Below, one piece after another: positions 15,252 to 28,700 of a DNA stretch of 64,000 nucleotides. The translations under genes were made by a program, and so were the position numbers. The notes under the pieces were generated by a model. It searched no databases. It saw only the letters and a program-made list of their open reading frames with translations, and was not told where the DNA came from. Numbering within the stretch: the first letter of the stretch is position 1; every line of letters begins with the position of its first letter. This DNA comes from Pardosa pseudoannulata (lineage: Eukaryota; Arthropoda; Arachnida; Araneae; Lycosidae): positions 80,485,251 through 80,549,250 of the forward strand of contig CM063499.1 in NCBI GenBank assembly GCA_032207245.1, read 5' to 3'.

Positions 15252-18200
15252 CCATCCAAGTCATTTTTAAACTCTCAGAAAGTACTGATTATAATGTTGT
15301 TTTTATTCACAATTTATTGCTAGTTTGATCACTCAAAAAGCTTTAGATGTACATTTTTCAAAATTAGATTTTGTCAAATAGATTTATCTTATATTAATTT
15401 TTAGGCATTTTTAAAAACTAAATTCTGAAATATTGTACGACATTTATTGAACTTTCCTTGTCTGGATCATTAAAATAGGTTCCTCAGGAAATAGGGTTTA
15501 TGTCGTTATGCCGTGTGTTTCAAGTAGGTCATTATAAAATTTTAGATTTAGGGTGGGGCGGCCCACAAGGGCACCAGAACTGCAGCCCAAGGACTATTGC
15601 ACTGAAAAACCCTCCATTCACTGGAGCAAGGAGCTCCAGTACAAGGTTAAGAAACAATAACCATTAGATCTCAGAGAGACCAATAGCTGAGATAAATTTC
15701 AGCAGCAATTTAACCGGGAAGTTAACTCCAACGGCTCGATGAAGTGTACCCAAGGAACTCAAATCTCTTGGTGCAGTAGTAGTCACATTCACATAAAATA
15801 TGTGATGAACTCTCCTCTGCCCTGTGGCACCCCCTACATACTGGGCTGTCTATAATGCCAATAATGTTGAGGTGCCTCTTAAGGCAACAATGGCCAGTCA
15901 ACAGGCCAATGGCCACCCTTACCTCTTTTCTACTGAACCTAAGTAGCTCCTTAGCCTTCATCCAGAGGTAACTCTGGTTAAGCTCCTTGGCTTGTCTTTA
16001 ATTACCAGAATCAAGCCAGTCCTCATAAGTCTCCCCCATTAGGAGGTAATGTACCTACTTATCAATACTCTTATGTTCAGATTGGTTGAATTATAATGAA
16101 TAATTCAATTTAAAATCATTTTCCAGTTGCAAAATTAAGAAAATATAGTTGTAAAAGTATTTATTAATTTCTGTAAGTATATTTAGCATTTAGACTACTT
16201 AATGCTTCCCAGTTGTCTCTGAATCCACTAATGCTTTTCTAGAAGACTTGATTTTGATTACCTGCTAGTTGACAATATGTCCAATCTAGTCTATTATTTA
16301 AACCAAATTTTTTCATATAGTTTTCTAAAAATTGAATTCTAATATCTTGAAGTTATTTTTTAACATTTGTATTCTTTTCATGCTTTCAGAAAGAGTTTGG
16401 CCTAAATGTTACACTAACAGAAATGACTGATAAGCAAAATGCTCTCAAAATTGTTGAAACATTCATCTGTTCATTTTTAAATGAAGAGGAGGTAGCTATG
16501 CATGTAATGTTTCTTTATATTCATTTTAATTTTACAAATGATATCATGCTTCATAGTAGTACTTATTATTTGAAATCCTTTGTGTGAAATGTCCTTATTA
16601 GTAGTTTATAATTGTAGTTATTTTGATATTATCTTGTATAAAATGCTAAATTTCATCATACTATCATTTTAAGATAGTTTTTAGATGTATAAGTAAATTT
16701 TAAACTAGAAAAATAAAGATGTGTGACAGGGTTGGAAAAAAATCAAATTTATTTGATTTAAATTAGATTTTTATTTTTTTCTGAATACTAATTTTAATAG
16801 TTGTTTTTATGTTTTTTTGCAATATACATAGAATAGTTTGTTATAAGAAGTAACATCTATCTAGTATATTCTACACACTGATTATGTAAAATTAAATATA
16901 TAAATTTTAATCTAAATACATTCCATTATTTTGTAATTGGATAGTGCAAACTAAATTTAAAGAACAAATTAAATATTCTTTTAACGCAAACTATTTATTT
17001 AAAAAAAAAAACAAATCACAATTATTTCAATATTTTTAAGCACCGAAATATGAATTTGTTTCAATGAAAACAGTAGCTTTGATGCTTTACCCACTCCTAA
17101 TTGGTTATGAAGGCTAGAATGAACAATACCAAAAGAAGAAAACTGTCTCTCCATTCCAGCAGATGAAGTTATTTGATAAGGCTGTTGTTATTTGATAGAC
17201 AAACTGGATTTCAAGTTTTGTAATACTCTTTGCCTCCCATTACATAAAATGATTTCCACCAGTCATAATCAGTCATTGTGCTACCCCTAATACATACTTT
17301 CTGATAACACCACCTCTACATTCCTAGAAAGCACATGCTATCTATTTACAATTATTTACTTATTGGTATTACTGTGCTGACTGATTTCCAATTCTCCTGT
17401 GTTTGGAATATAGGTTTTAAAAGTGGAAAAAAAAATTTAAATCAATGATTTTTTTTTCAAAAAAAAAATTAACTGATTTAAATCATGCCAACCCTGTATG
17501 TGAATATGGATTTTTTATGCAATTATATTTAAATTTCATGTTATGTTTGTTACATGTGGGATTCTTGTATTATGTGATTGCATACGTTCATGCCTAATTT
17601 ATTGATAACCTTTTAAAATAAAATTTAAACAATGTAATGTTACTACGTATATAATCTCCATTATTCTATATAACTGATTTCTATGAATCTAGATGTTTTC
17701 TTTGCTCTGCTCTTTTACACTGAACATAGTTTTATAAAAGTTACTTCCAATCATCTTACCTTATCAAAAAACTCATTATTGTAATCATTATTCCAACGGT
17801 CCTTAAAAGTCCTTAAGAACTCCTTAATTTTAGTTTTCATTTTCAAGGGCCCTTTAAACTACTTAATTTCTATTAAAGGTCCTTAAAAAATCCTTAATTT
17901 TTAAATTGGAACTTGATTAATTTTTATGTCATCATGGAATTTCCTATCAGTTTTCGTCGTACTCTCCAAACTTTCTGGTTTTGTAAGTTGGAGTTTAACT
18001 TGTCCCAAACCGGTTCTAAGAATGCTAGTACAGGTGATAAGTACTGGTCAAAGAATATATAAAATATTTGTTAATGTTCATAACATTCTTTTACATTTTC
18101 TAGCCAAAATGCAGTATTAATAATAAAGAAAATCCTCAAATGCATATATGTTTTCAGTGTATTTCTGTAGTAATTCAAAATTCCTTTCCTTGATATCCTT

Positions 18201-21200
18201 AAAATATTATGAAAATACTTTTAGTTTATTAGTACTTTTTATGGTCACAAGCTAGAAAACTTTTTTGACAAATAATCTTTCGCATACTGAAAAGGTTTAT
18301 AAAGTCAGCTGCCTTTTTCTAATAGCTAACAGTCATGCAGATTTTAATTAAACGAAGCATGGAGGGTGGGGGTTTTGTAGATATTTCAGTTACTTATGGA
18401 AGTTTAATTTTCTTTGCATTCTCAATTTGGAAACATTTGGATTGAAAAAGTGCTATATGATTAAATTTAGGTATGTAGATACAACAATTTATTTTTATGT
18501 ATGTGAGTTTATTAACACTTATAAAGTAAGTTTATAGTTTTTCTTATAATTAAATTCCTGTAATTTCTCTAAAAGCATATATTTTATTTGTATGTATATC
18601 AGAAGTTTTAGTCATATACTTTAACGAAAGGTTTTTAAAGTCATGGAAAATGATCTGCTAAATCAGGGAAAGTCATGGATTTGAAACATTTTATTTTGGC
18701 AGATACCCTGTACATGCTGCAGCAAAAAAAAAAGTTTGAAAAGAATTGATCTAGTGTTTCACTCTACAGCAGTGTAATTGGAAAAAATTTCTCCCGTTTT
18801 ACCTGCTTGGCATTATTTTCGGTTTCTTAATGCAGGCTTGCAATTCCGTCACTTTTCTCACCTTTAGTCACTTTTTTTTACAATTGATCACTTTTTTTAA
18901 GTAAACAGTCACTTTTAGTCACTTTTTTCATGGTGTATCACAACAAAAGTCTGTTGTTAAAAAAAGAAAATCTGAATTAATAACAAAATATTTTAATAAA
19001 AGACCAAAAATGGGATGCTCTAATCTTATTTTTCTTATTAAAATGTAATTAGTCATATGGTTTCCAGAATTTAGTGATTTTAAAAAGTCGTAAAGAAGTT
19101 CCTGAAATGTACATTTGTATGAAATGTACATTTAATACTTTAAAGTAACTTACGTCAAAGCACACATTTCTCTTTTTCTTTTTCTTCACATTTTTTGTTT
19201 AGATACTCTAATCTAGCTATGTACATATTTCAAAACATCATTAATATATGCAGAAAATTGTGATTATAAAATTAATGTATTGCATGTATTCAAATCTAAT
19301 TTATAGATTTTCTTGAATAAAAAGCAATGTTGAGTTGTGTTAAACAAAATTTTTAACCTTTTTGTATTTGATGCTAAAATCATGTCTTGCATGAATCATT
19401 TGATTTAGAGTTTAAAAAAATATAAAAAATCTTAATAATAGCATCTGTAATCAAGAGGAGAAAAAAAATCACTTTTTTTTTTCAATGTTTAGTCACTTTT
19501 TAATCACTTATTCTGTATTATTTGTCACTTTTCTCACCTTTTTGAAAGTACCTCAGCAGTTGCAACTCTGTTAATGCCATATTAGAATACTAAACATTTT
19601 TATTTTCATCTTGACTTATAAGTTTTGAATTTCGGGTAAATTATTGAAAAAAAATCACACTTTTGGCCTATACACAGTTGGGCTTATATTTGGAAGTATA
19701 CAGTACATCTAAACAAAATATCAGAATTTCTCGATAACATTCTCTGAAGCCATCTATGAAAATAAAGCATAAATTTTTAGACCTTAAATTTAAAGACCTT
19801 ATACAAGCATGCAACATTTTCCGTCTAAATAAGCATCTCAGTCTTCTGTTTTTGACATTGTAATATTCAAAAAGAACATGTTAACAGATATGTTATTATT
19901 GTATGTTTGAGTATAGTTATAATTTTCCAGAAGAGTAAACATGTAGAGAAGAAAAGTCTGAGTGTCTCAAAAGGAATTTTTCAAACTAAAAGGTAACTAT
20001 GGTTTTTATTTTTTTAAATTATGTGCATAATTGTTTTATAGGGTCTAATTCTTTCTCTGTTTTCAAATATTTTGTATAGACTGGGATGTATTTTGGATAT
20101 AGAAGAAGAAACTATTATGGCTGTTTTGATAACAAACTGTCTTCAAAGGAAAAAGTATGATTTAGTAATCAAGCTATGTGGGTAAGTAAATTATTTACAA
20201 AGAATATTAATGTTTAAGCTTTCAAAGCACCTTCAATAACTTCCTGTATAAATATTCATTTTTTCATTTCTCCTCTCACCCAGTTGTAGAGTAAAATTTG
20301 TGTTATTAGAATCATTTTTAAACAATGGTTAGGGAACATATTGATTAAATGCTCGTTTAGTAAAACCTGTTCTAAAGAATTTTGTTAGCTATAATGCTGG
20401 GGAGGAATTCCTTCTATAAGTAGGCCGAAAGGTTAGAGTGCTGGCCTTCGGTACTGGAGTTTGTGGGTTTGAATCTCACAATGGCATGGATGTTTGTAGC
20501 CATTCCGAATCGGCTTTAAGCAGTAGGTCCTGGTCTCATTAGCCCTCGTGTGCAAAACAGTAGACCGTAGTGCTCCAAACTAAACCTTCTATAAGTAGAA
20601 TAAATATTTATTTTACAAAATGTTTGGGTTATAATACCAGTAGTGAGACTGAATAATGCAAGGAGACTATAAGATACATTATAGTTTAAAATGCCACCAA
20701 AAAGAACAGGTCAGACTTTTTGAAAGTAGACTTTAGATTGCAGAGAAAGCTGAGTTTAAGTGTTGGGAAACCACATCACATGAAGTTTGGTAGATTTCAG
20801 ATTTGCGATTCTCAACTGTGCTGACAGCTAAACCATGCATTTCCTCCTCCCCAAAGGGGAAGGAAGGCAGGAAACATTGACATTGATATGATTTAGAACA
20901 CATTTTGTTTTTTTAAAAAAGTTATTTTTACATGAACAAAGTAAATAAATTTATTTTTCACATTTGGACATGTTTTAATAATACTGGTAATAGATTGAAG
21001 CATTTGCTACAAGTATTTAAAAATTTTTCTTTAACCCTTTCGCGACGGGAAGCGCAAATGTGCGCTTTTCTCTGAGGCCAGCAGCCACTTTCACCAGTGA
21101 GTATCATGGGCCGGAGGGTTTTATGCTATTAAGCCTAAATTCATGAAATTAATGAAGTATCAACACGTTGGTTAATAATGTTGTGTAAAATATTTAAATG

Positions 21201-23009
21201 GCATATGATTTATATTATATGTTTATAGATACTTTATTTACTTAAGTTATTTCTTATTTAAATGTATATTTTACGTCTTTTCTTTATTATTTACTTACTA
21301 TTTAATGACTTTTAACATTACAATTACTATGTTATTTAAAATTATTTTTTTGTATGAAAATTTTAAAAACAGGGATCTACACACAATCCTACGTTACAGT
21401 CCTTGAATTCTTAGTAACTCATTTGCCATTTTGGAGGATTTTTCCTGGAATGCGAAAAAACGAAACATCATCATGATCTTTGTCACCAACGTCTTCCACA
21501 TCATTAGAATCACTAGATCCATTATGAACAGAAAGAACAATCAATATATTAAAGTGTCACTATTACTACTATAATAAAATATATCAGAATCTGAAATATT
21601 TTGTGTCATTTCAGCTATTTCTAGCTCAGTTAAACACTTTCGACACTTCGTAAATCTAACAAAGAAAAAAAAAAAGAGAAAAAAAATCAAATCTGTTAGA
21701 TTTAATTCTGTACTAAAAACTAGATTGCAAACCAAAATACAGAATGCTTTAGCAAAAATAAAACTCCCCTGCTTGCATAAAAAATCACCACGTGGGAATT
21801 TAAAGAGCCGTCATAAAATATGTCAATCGGAAACATTCCTTTACCCTCATGTTTATATAATCAAAACCCACTTGTATGTGCATCACACTACTCTCTTACT
21901 GAGTACAACGTTAAATCTACATGTATCTAAATCCATATAGACATACAATGCCATCTTGTGTCAAAACTTATAGTTTTTAAAATCCACAACACTGGCACAC
22001 ATATGTGACGGTTGGGGGGTGAACGAGAAAACGCTCTAGCACGCCAGTGTGTCGGCAGGGAAGTGAGTGCGTTTCCTGCTGGCACGTATTTGTGACAGTA
22101 GGCGTGAAAGGGTTAAATATTCTTTGATCTTGAAAAGCTTTAAAATATTGCTAAAGATACACATGTTAATTTTTTTTTTCTTTCATGTTTAATTTCCTTT
22201 TCAGAGAGCTGGTTGCTTCATATCCAAGTTCTCAAAATGCTAAAACTCTGTTAGAAGTTGTGAATCATTTCATTGAAAATTTTGAAAACATTAAGAATCT
22301 CAGTTTTAAAACAATAATTGCAACAGTATGCCATCTCAGTAATTTAGCTGTTACATATACCGATAGTGGTAAGTTTCGTATTCTTTAATATTTCATACTT
22401 TACAACTTTTACAAATTATCTGTAAAATTTAAAAACCATAAATCTTACTGATAGTGAGAAATTTTATAATTTCTAGTATAATACAAAATTTGTTTATTTT
22501 TAAGCATTTTTTAAGCCATCCAAAGAATAGGAACTCGTGTTTTCAAATTTTTTTTTATTCTTTGTATGCAAACCATATTCTACTATCCAGTGCCTGTTTT
22601 TATTTATTAGTTTGACATTCTTAACAGATTTATTAAAGTATATTTACAGCAAGTACTAGTTATATGTTTAACTCTTGGTTTTAGATGAAAAGATATTTGC
22701 ATTCTACTTATCAGTTATTTAAGTGCTATTTATTCATTCCTCATATTATGATTTTATTTCTTTAGATATGATTCAAGAGTGTATGTATACAGTGCAACTA
22801 TCAAATTATTTAAATGTAGTCAACAAAATCACAGGCCAGCAATTTCTTCTATCCCAAACCAGTGCTGATAATTATCATAAATGGAAATTTTATTCTGTGT
22901 ATGAAGATGAAGGTTTTCAGTTAGATATTTCTCTAGTGGTTGATTTTGTAAAAAAACTTGTTCCACTTCTTCGTCGAAATCGAAGTAAGCATTTCTTTTT
23001 TTAAGAAGC

Positions 23010-23041
<32 letters not shown>

Positions 23042-23065
23042 ATATTTTATATATATATGTATATG

Positions 23066-23122
<57 letters not shown>

Positions 23123-23329
23123 CAGAAAAACTAAAATAATTTTAATGGCAAAAAAAATTAAAAAATAAATAATTGTTGGCAATAATGTAAAGTGAAATAA
23201 TTAAATTGATGCTAAAAGTTGTTATGCAGGTAGATACCTCTTCACATAACAGTTATTACTTGCTTCCTCTCTAGCTTCTTCAAACTTCTCTAAAAGTTTT
23301 TAAGAAGCATATATATATCTGTTTGTGTT

Positions 23330-23376
<47 letters not shown>

Positions 23377-25732
23377 AATAAACTAAAGTAATTTTAATGG
23401 CAAAAAAAATTTAAAAATAAATACATAAAAAAGTTTTAATAACATATCAGGAAAGTAATTAACTTTTAAACACATTAAAATGTTTCATACACACTTTTAA
23501 TTTTTCTCACAAAGCAATAATCATCCATGTAAATTTTGCCTTCATCACAAGATTGTTATTATAATAGATGTGACTAATATTCAAAGGATCTACTCTAAAT
23601 GTTATGTTAGGAATACATGAAAATTTTAAAAGACCCCTTCTTTTTAACTTTGAAAATAATTTAAATACTAAAATATGAAAGGGTTCAGCTGGCTGAAGCT
23701 AATCAAGGATTCGTTCTGTTTTTGCCAGTTATGCTCTTGTCTTCTTTGTACTGATAATGTCGCTTGATTTTTGTAACTGTATACATTTTTCATGCTAATC
23801 ACAGCTCTTCTGTTTGTAGGCATAGACAAGTCAAATAAATATACATACATCATATACACACACATTTGTAGTTGCATCGCTTTTTATAAATAGAGATGGA
23901 TGTAATATTAAAATAAAAATTAGGGGGGTGGTATTTTAAATTTGATGAGAAGAAATTTAAATTCTTTAAAAGGCTTTACTTAATTATTTATACAATTTTA
24001 TTGCCTTTAATATTAATGCTAAATTAAAAAATGTATAAAGTTTCTGAAATTAAATTTAATTTTTAAAGTAATATCATTACTAAATATAAATATTATACAA
24101 AATTATATTAAAAAGTATAATTTAAAAATATTATACTTTTTTTTTTCAAATTATTGACCAATTTAATTGAAAATATCACTGTGAATTGATACACATAAGA
24201 AAGTATGCATCTCTGAAGAAAATATTTATAATACCTTGAAAATACATAACCGTCCCCTCCCCCGAGTTATTTATTAGATAATTATATGATTTAGATATTT
24301 ATATGTTTTACGGTATTTATATGCTTTATCAAACATTTATTGCACTTGAACTCTCTGATAATACTCGAAAATTAGCAGTTCTAAAAGTTAAATAGCACTG
24401 GTCAATCAACAACCCTTTTAAAGGTATAGATGTATTTTTATATACTTTAATTGTTCTAAATTAGTAATATTTAAACAAAAACAAGCATTTGCTTACCGAA
24501 AAATGGTCTTCACAAACCTGTACAGATGATTTATATGATAATTTGGGTTTTGATTTCTCATCCCTTTTCATCGCATTTGTCCAGATTTTACGTGTATGTG
24601 GATCTTTGGGAACGCTGAAAACTCTCTGCTCATTGCAATTAGTTGTATTTTTACAGAGTGGCACAATACAATGTTTATAATATGATTTTTAATGCCAAAC
24701 ACAATAAAAAAAATTCTATTATATGCGATACTATACATAGGAATAAATTTAAAAGTCTCCTCATTCCCTAGGGTTGGAAGTAAAACATTTCAGCTTTACA
24801 TTTTTCTGATGCCAAAACATATTCTTAGTTGTAACTGCACCTGAGAGTGCTCCAATATCCCAAATTTGATTTTTAACACAATTGATTTTTTATTTAAGTT
24901 ACTATCCAAAATTTAGCAATACCCTGCAGAATTTTAGGACTAAATAATCTTATTAAAATAATTTAGTTTCTGCATTATCTTTTGTTTTATTTTGTCTGTA
25001 TTCTGTTCTACACTAGCCGAATGGTTAGGGTGCTAGCCTTCAGAACCAGAGTTCGTGGGTTCGAATCCCACTATGGCATGGATGTTCGTAGCCGTTCGGA
25101 ATCGGCTTTAAGCAGTAGATCCCGGTCTCATTAGCCCTCGTGTTGCAAAAAGTAGACCGTAGCGCTCCAAACCAATCAGTTCTTTAATGCATTTTTCTTA
25201 TGTTAAAACCTCATAACATCATTCATATCCTATAACTGCTATGGATTTTATGTAATCATAATTGTATAAAGTAATTACTGAATTATGCAATGCTAAATAT
25301 ATAGATTTCATGATTGAAATTTTTTTGGTTGTATTTTCCCAAAAGGAGCTTTATACAAATACATAAGGTATTTTTCATCTCTATATGTTCCTTTATACAA
25401 TTTAATCTTGAATAATTAAAAAATCATAATTGGACAAATTATTAGTTAGAACTATGAATATCTGCTTACTATTGTTTGCAATTTTTTTAAATGTATTTTT
25501 CATTCAGGTCACTCTTACTCTGTAATTAAATTATTCTTTTATATTTCCCCAGTTACCTTCTGCCTCTTCATGTTTAAAAGGTAGAATTTTAGCTAACATT
25601 TGTAAAGTTATATAGATTATATTTGGAGTTTTCAAAATGTTTTTGTGTGTATCTGTTTATTTTATATTATGAAAATTGTATTTTCATTTATAGTTACAAA
25701 TTAATATAATAAATTAATTTCTTTGTTGTTGC

Positions 25733-25799
<67 letters not shown>

Positions 25800-28700
25800 G
25801 ACAATATTTAGGCTGTGGGACACTAAGTGCTACAGATTAATTAGTGACCAATGTTAGATGATATGAGTTCATTATACTGTTATGCTTTAAACATTATGAC
25901 GAGTCTAATTTATCCCTTTATTGAAAGGGCCTAGAACTTCTTCAATAGTCAATAAAAACAAATATGGGCTATCTGCTTTTATCATTTATTGATAGTGGAG
26001 TACATGCAATGTATCTAAGTAAGCAGAAAATTTGATATAAAATTTCTCTTGTAATCATCTATCAATAATTTGTTCATGACCCTGTTCTTTACCTAATTTC
26101 CTGTTTATAATTATACTAATAGCTGACTAGATGATTTTAATGTTATCAGTGTATTTATCTAAAAATTCATCTTTCAGTAAACTTGAAACAAGCTATTGAT
26201 TTTCCCCTGCAAGAGATGTATTCACTTCTTTTCAAACCATTAATTAATCAAATGAAAACCCAAGGACAATTAATTGCTGCATTTCGAACTATGTATTTGT
26301 TTTATCATTTACAAATGGAATTTTTTCAGGTATTGACATTTTTACTTCCTAATATTTAACTGTTTTATTATTTTTATTGTAAATATTCTTTTGAAATGTT
26401 AACATAATTGCTTGCTTTCATAGTTAGATTTATGGGAAGAAAGGAAAAACCTCCTTTGCCCTATTGCTCCCCATACCATCATACTATACTCTGTGTAAAC
26501 TCTATAGGCACTTCAAGGTCACTGATTTTTCCCCGATAACCATGAGTAACTATGGTAACGACAGTTGGGGAATGACTTTACTCTTTCTTCCCACTATGTT
26601 AGGGGGTGTCATGCATCGTGAGGGCTCTCGGTGCATGATGAAAGTATTTTTATTTATAATACTCTTTGAAGAACACTTAATACTTTACACACAAAAATTT
26701 ATGAGTAATTTGAACTGTTCTTTTGGAAATACCACAGGCATCAGCAGTTGCTTGTTGAGTCTGAGAAAATAATTCCAAAACTGTAGCATCCGGATTGGAT
26801 TCAACAAGACCTTTCAAGTAGCTGTATACGTTAAATACCAGTATTTTTGGACTGTTTTCTAAGATCAAAACTAGCTATTACAGGAAATGTTTTACGAAGT
26901 AAAAATATATAAATATAAAGCAAAATTTAAGTAAAATAATGATTAAAAAGATAAAAAAAATGACAGGGTAATATCAGATAAGAGCAAAATAATTATATAT
27001 GAGAAGAGAGAAAAGCAAATCGTGTGAAAGGAATCAAATCCTCAACTGAAGTGCTGAAAATAAGTGTGAATGCACAGGCTTCTTGGTCGCTTTTTTAGGG
27101 TTAAACTTACATGTTACCATAAAAAAAAGTTTGAGCAAATTAAATGTAAGACACAAATTCGATTTAAAAAAGATTAATAATCTTATAATACGCTTATGAT
27201 AGAAATATATAAATATGCCAATGACTCGAACTGAACTGTGACGAATTTAGAGAGTTATTCACGAAAAATTCTTGTGTTTAAAAAATAATATATTAAGTTC
27301 ACCGTAGCAAAGCACGAGCACACTTGCTAGTTGAACATAAAATTACGGAAACAAATTTGTCCTGACTCAGAATCGAACCGGAGACCTTTCGGTTAGTAGC
27401 CCACGATTCTAACATTGTGCCATGGAGCTCGGTAGTTTTGATGGAAATGTGGCAATATGATATAAAAATCAAGCCTTTTTCTTTCTTTATTGGCTTTTTG
27501 ATGCACAGTGACTTAGTAAACCTAGGTTCTTTTGCAGTGGTGAGGAATTGTTTTAGTTGAAAGGTTCTGAAGAAGGTCAGGGGTTTTTTAAGTTTAACTT
27601 CAGTTATATGATGATTTTCCATTTACTTCATGTTTCCATTTACTCATGTCTAGTGAAGCCTTCTTAGGTACACTAGAACCTATCTTCTGCAATACTGTCA
27701 CAAAAGGCATTAATATTGCTGACCAATTCAGTTGATAAATTATTTATCTCCACATGCTGATATCTCTGACTTTAACAATTATCAACTCTTCATTCTCTAG
27801 CTGAGTCAAGGCACAGTATCTTTCTTCCACCTTAATTTTTTTCCCCTTATTCTACTGTGTGCAGTAAGAGTACATATATTTAAGTTTAAACTTTTAGGAA
27901 TGGAAAAAAAAGTTGTCCAGTTTCAGCAAAGAAAATATAACTTCACTGTACAAGCTCATTGTGTGATATAAAGATTGGCTAAGAGGTGAAAATTCACCCA
28001 AAGGACACTAGTGCCACACTTTATCACTATCCCCCCCTTTCCCCTCCATTTTGATGTCAGGAACAAGTAAAGATGTGATACTGATTTAGAAGGTACATTT
28101 TTTTTCCTGTATAGTTGTACAGTTGTAAAGACCTGGCAGTTTTCCTGTACAGTATTGCTGTTTGTCACTCTATTCCCTATATAATAATAGGCTAAGTTGT
28201 CTGTCCTCGAATTTCTGAAGCAGTTGTACCTGGAATAGATACAGGCATCCATATTGCATTTTTCATGTGTTAGGGTTAGCAAAATTGAAAGCGAGTTCGA
28301 AATCCACCCCATCCCCCCTTTTCGAACGTTTAATGCTACTATTTCAAGCCTTATCCTTCCTCTTATTCTATACGAAATTCATTCTTGATAGGATGGCAAA
28401 GGCAGAGAGTAATATTTGAATTTCTGGACTGTTTCTACTTAAACCTTCATATACTCTAATTAGTTTGCTCACAACGTGCAGGCATTGTACGTTTGGTAGT
28501 ATGTTTGCCCACTTGATCGTCGTACTTCTCTGGTTGACGGTTCTATCCCCGAAGCAGCCAAATTTTTTTAATGTCTAATAAATTTAATATTTTCTGCTTT
28601 TTCTTTTAAATTCTTATTCCGAAAGTTATTTTATTATTTTTAAAATAAATTTTTACTATTTTTTCACCTTTTTATAACTTTTATTATTTTTATTTTATTA

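Noticed and set aside
22829..23182. 117-codon minus-strand open frame
   Set aside because: It is the shadow of KNTC1 exon 11 extended through a TA microsatellite.
27956..28312. 118-codon minus-strand open frame
   Set aside because: It overlaps a Helitron 5' end, has no domain, and the region is repeated elsewhere without keeping the frame.
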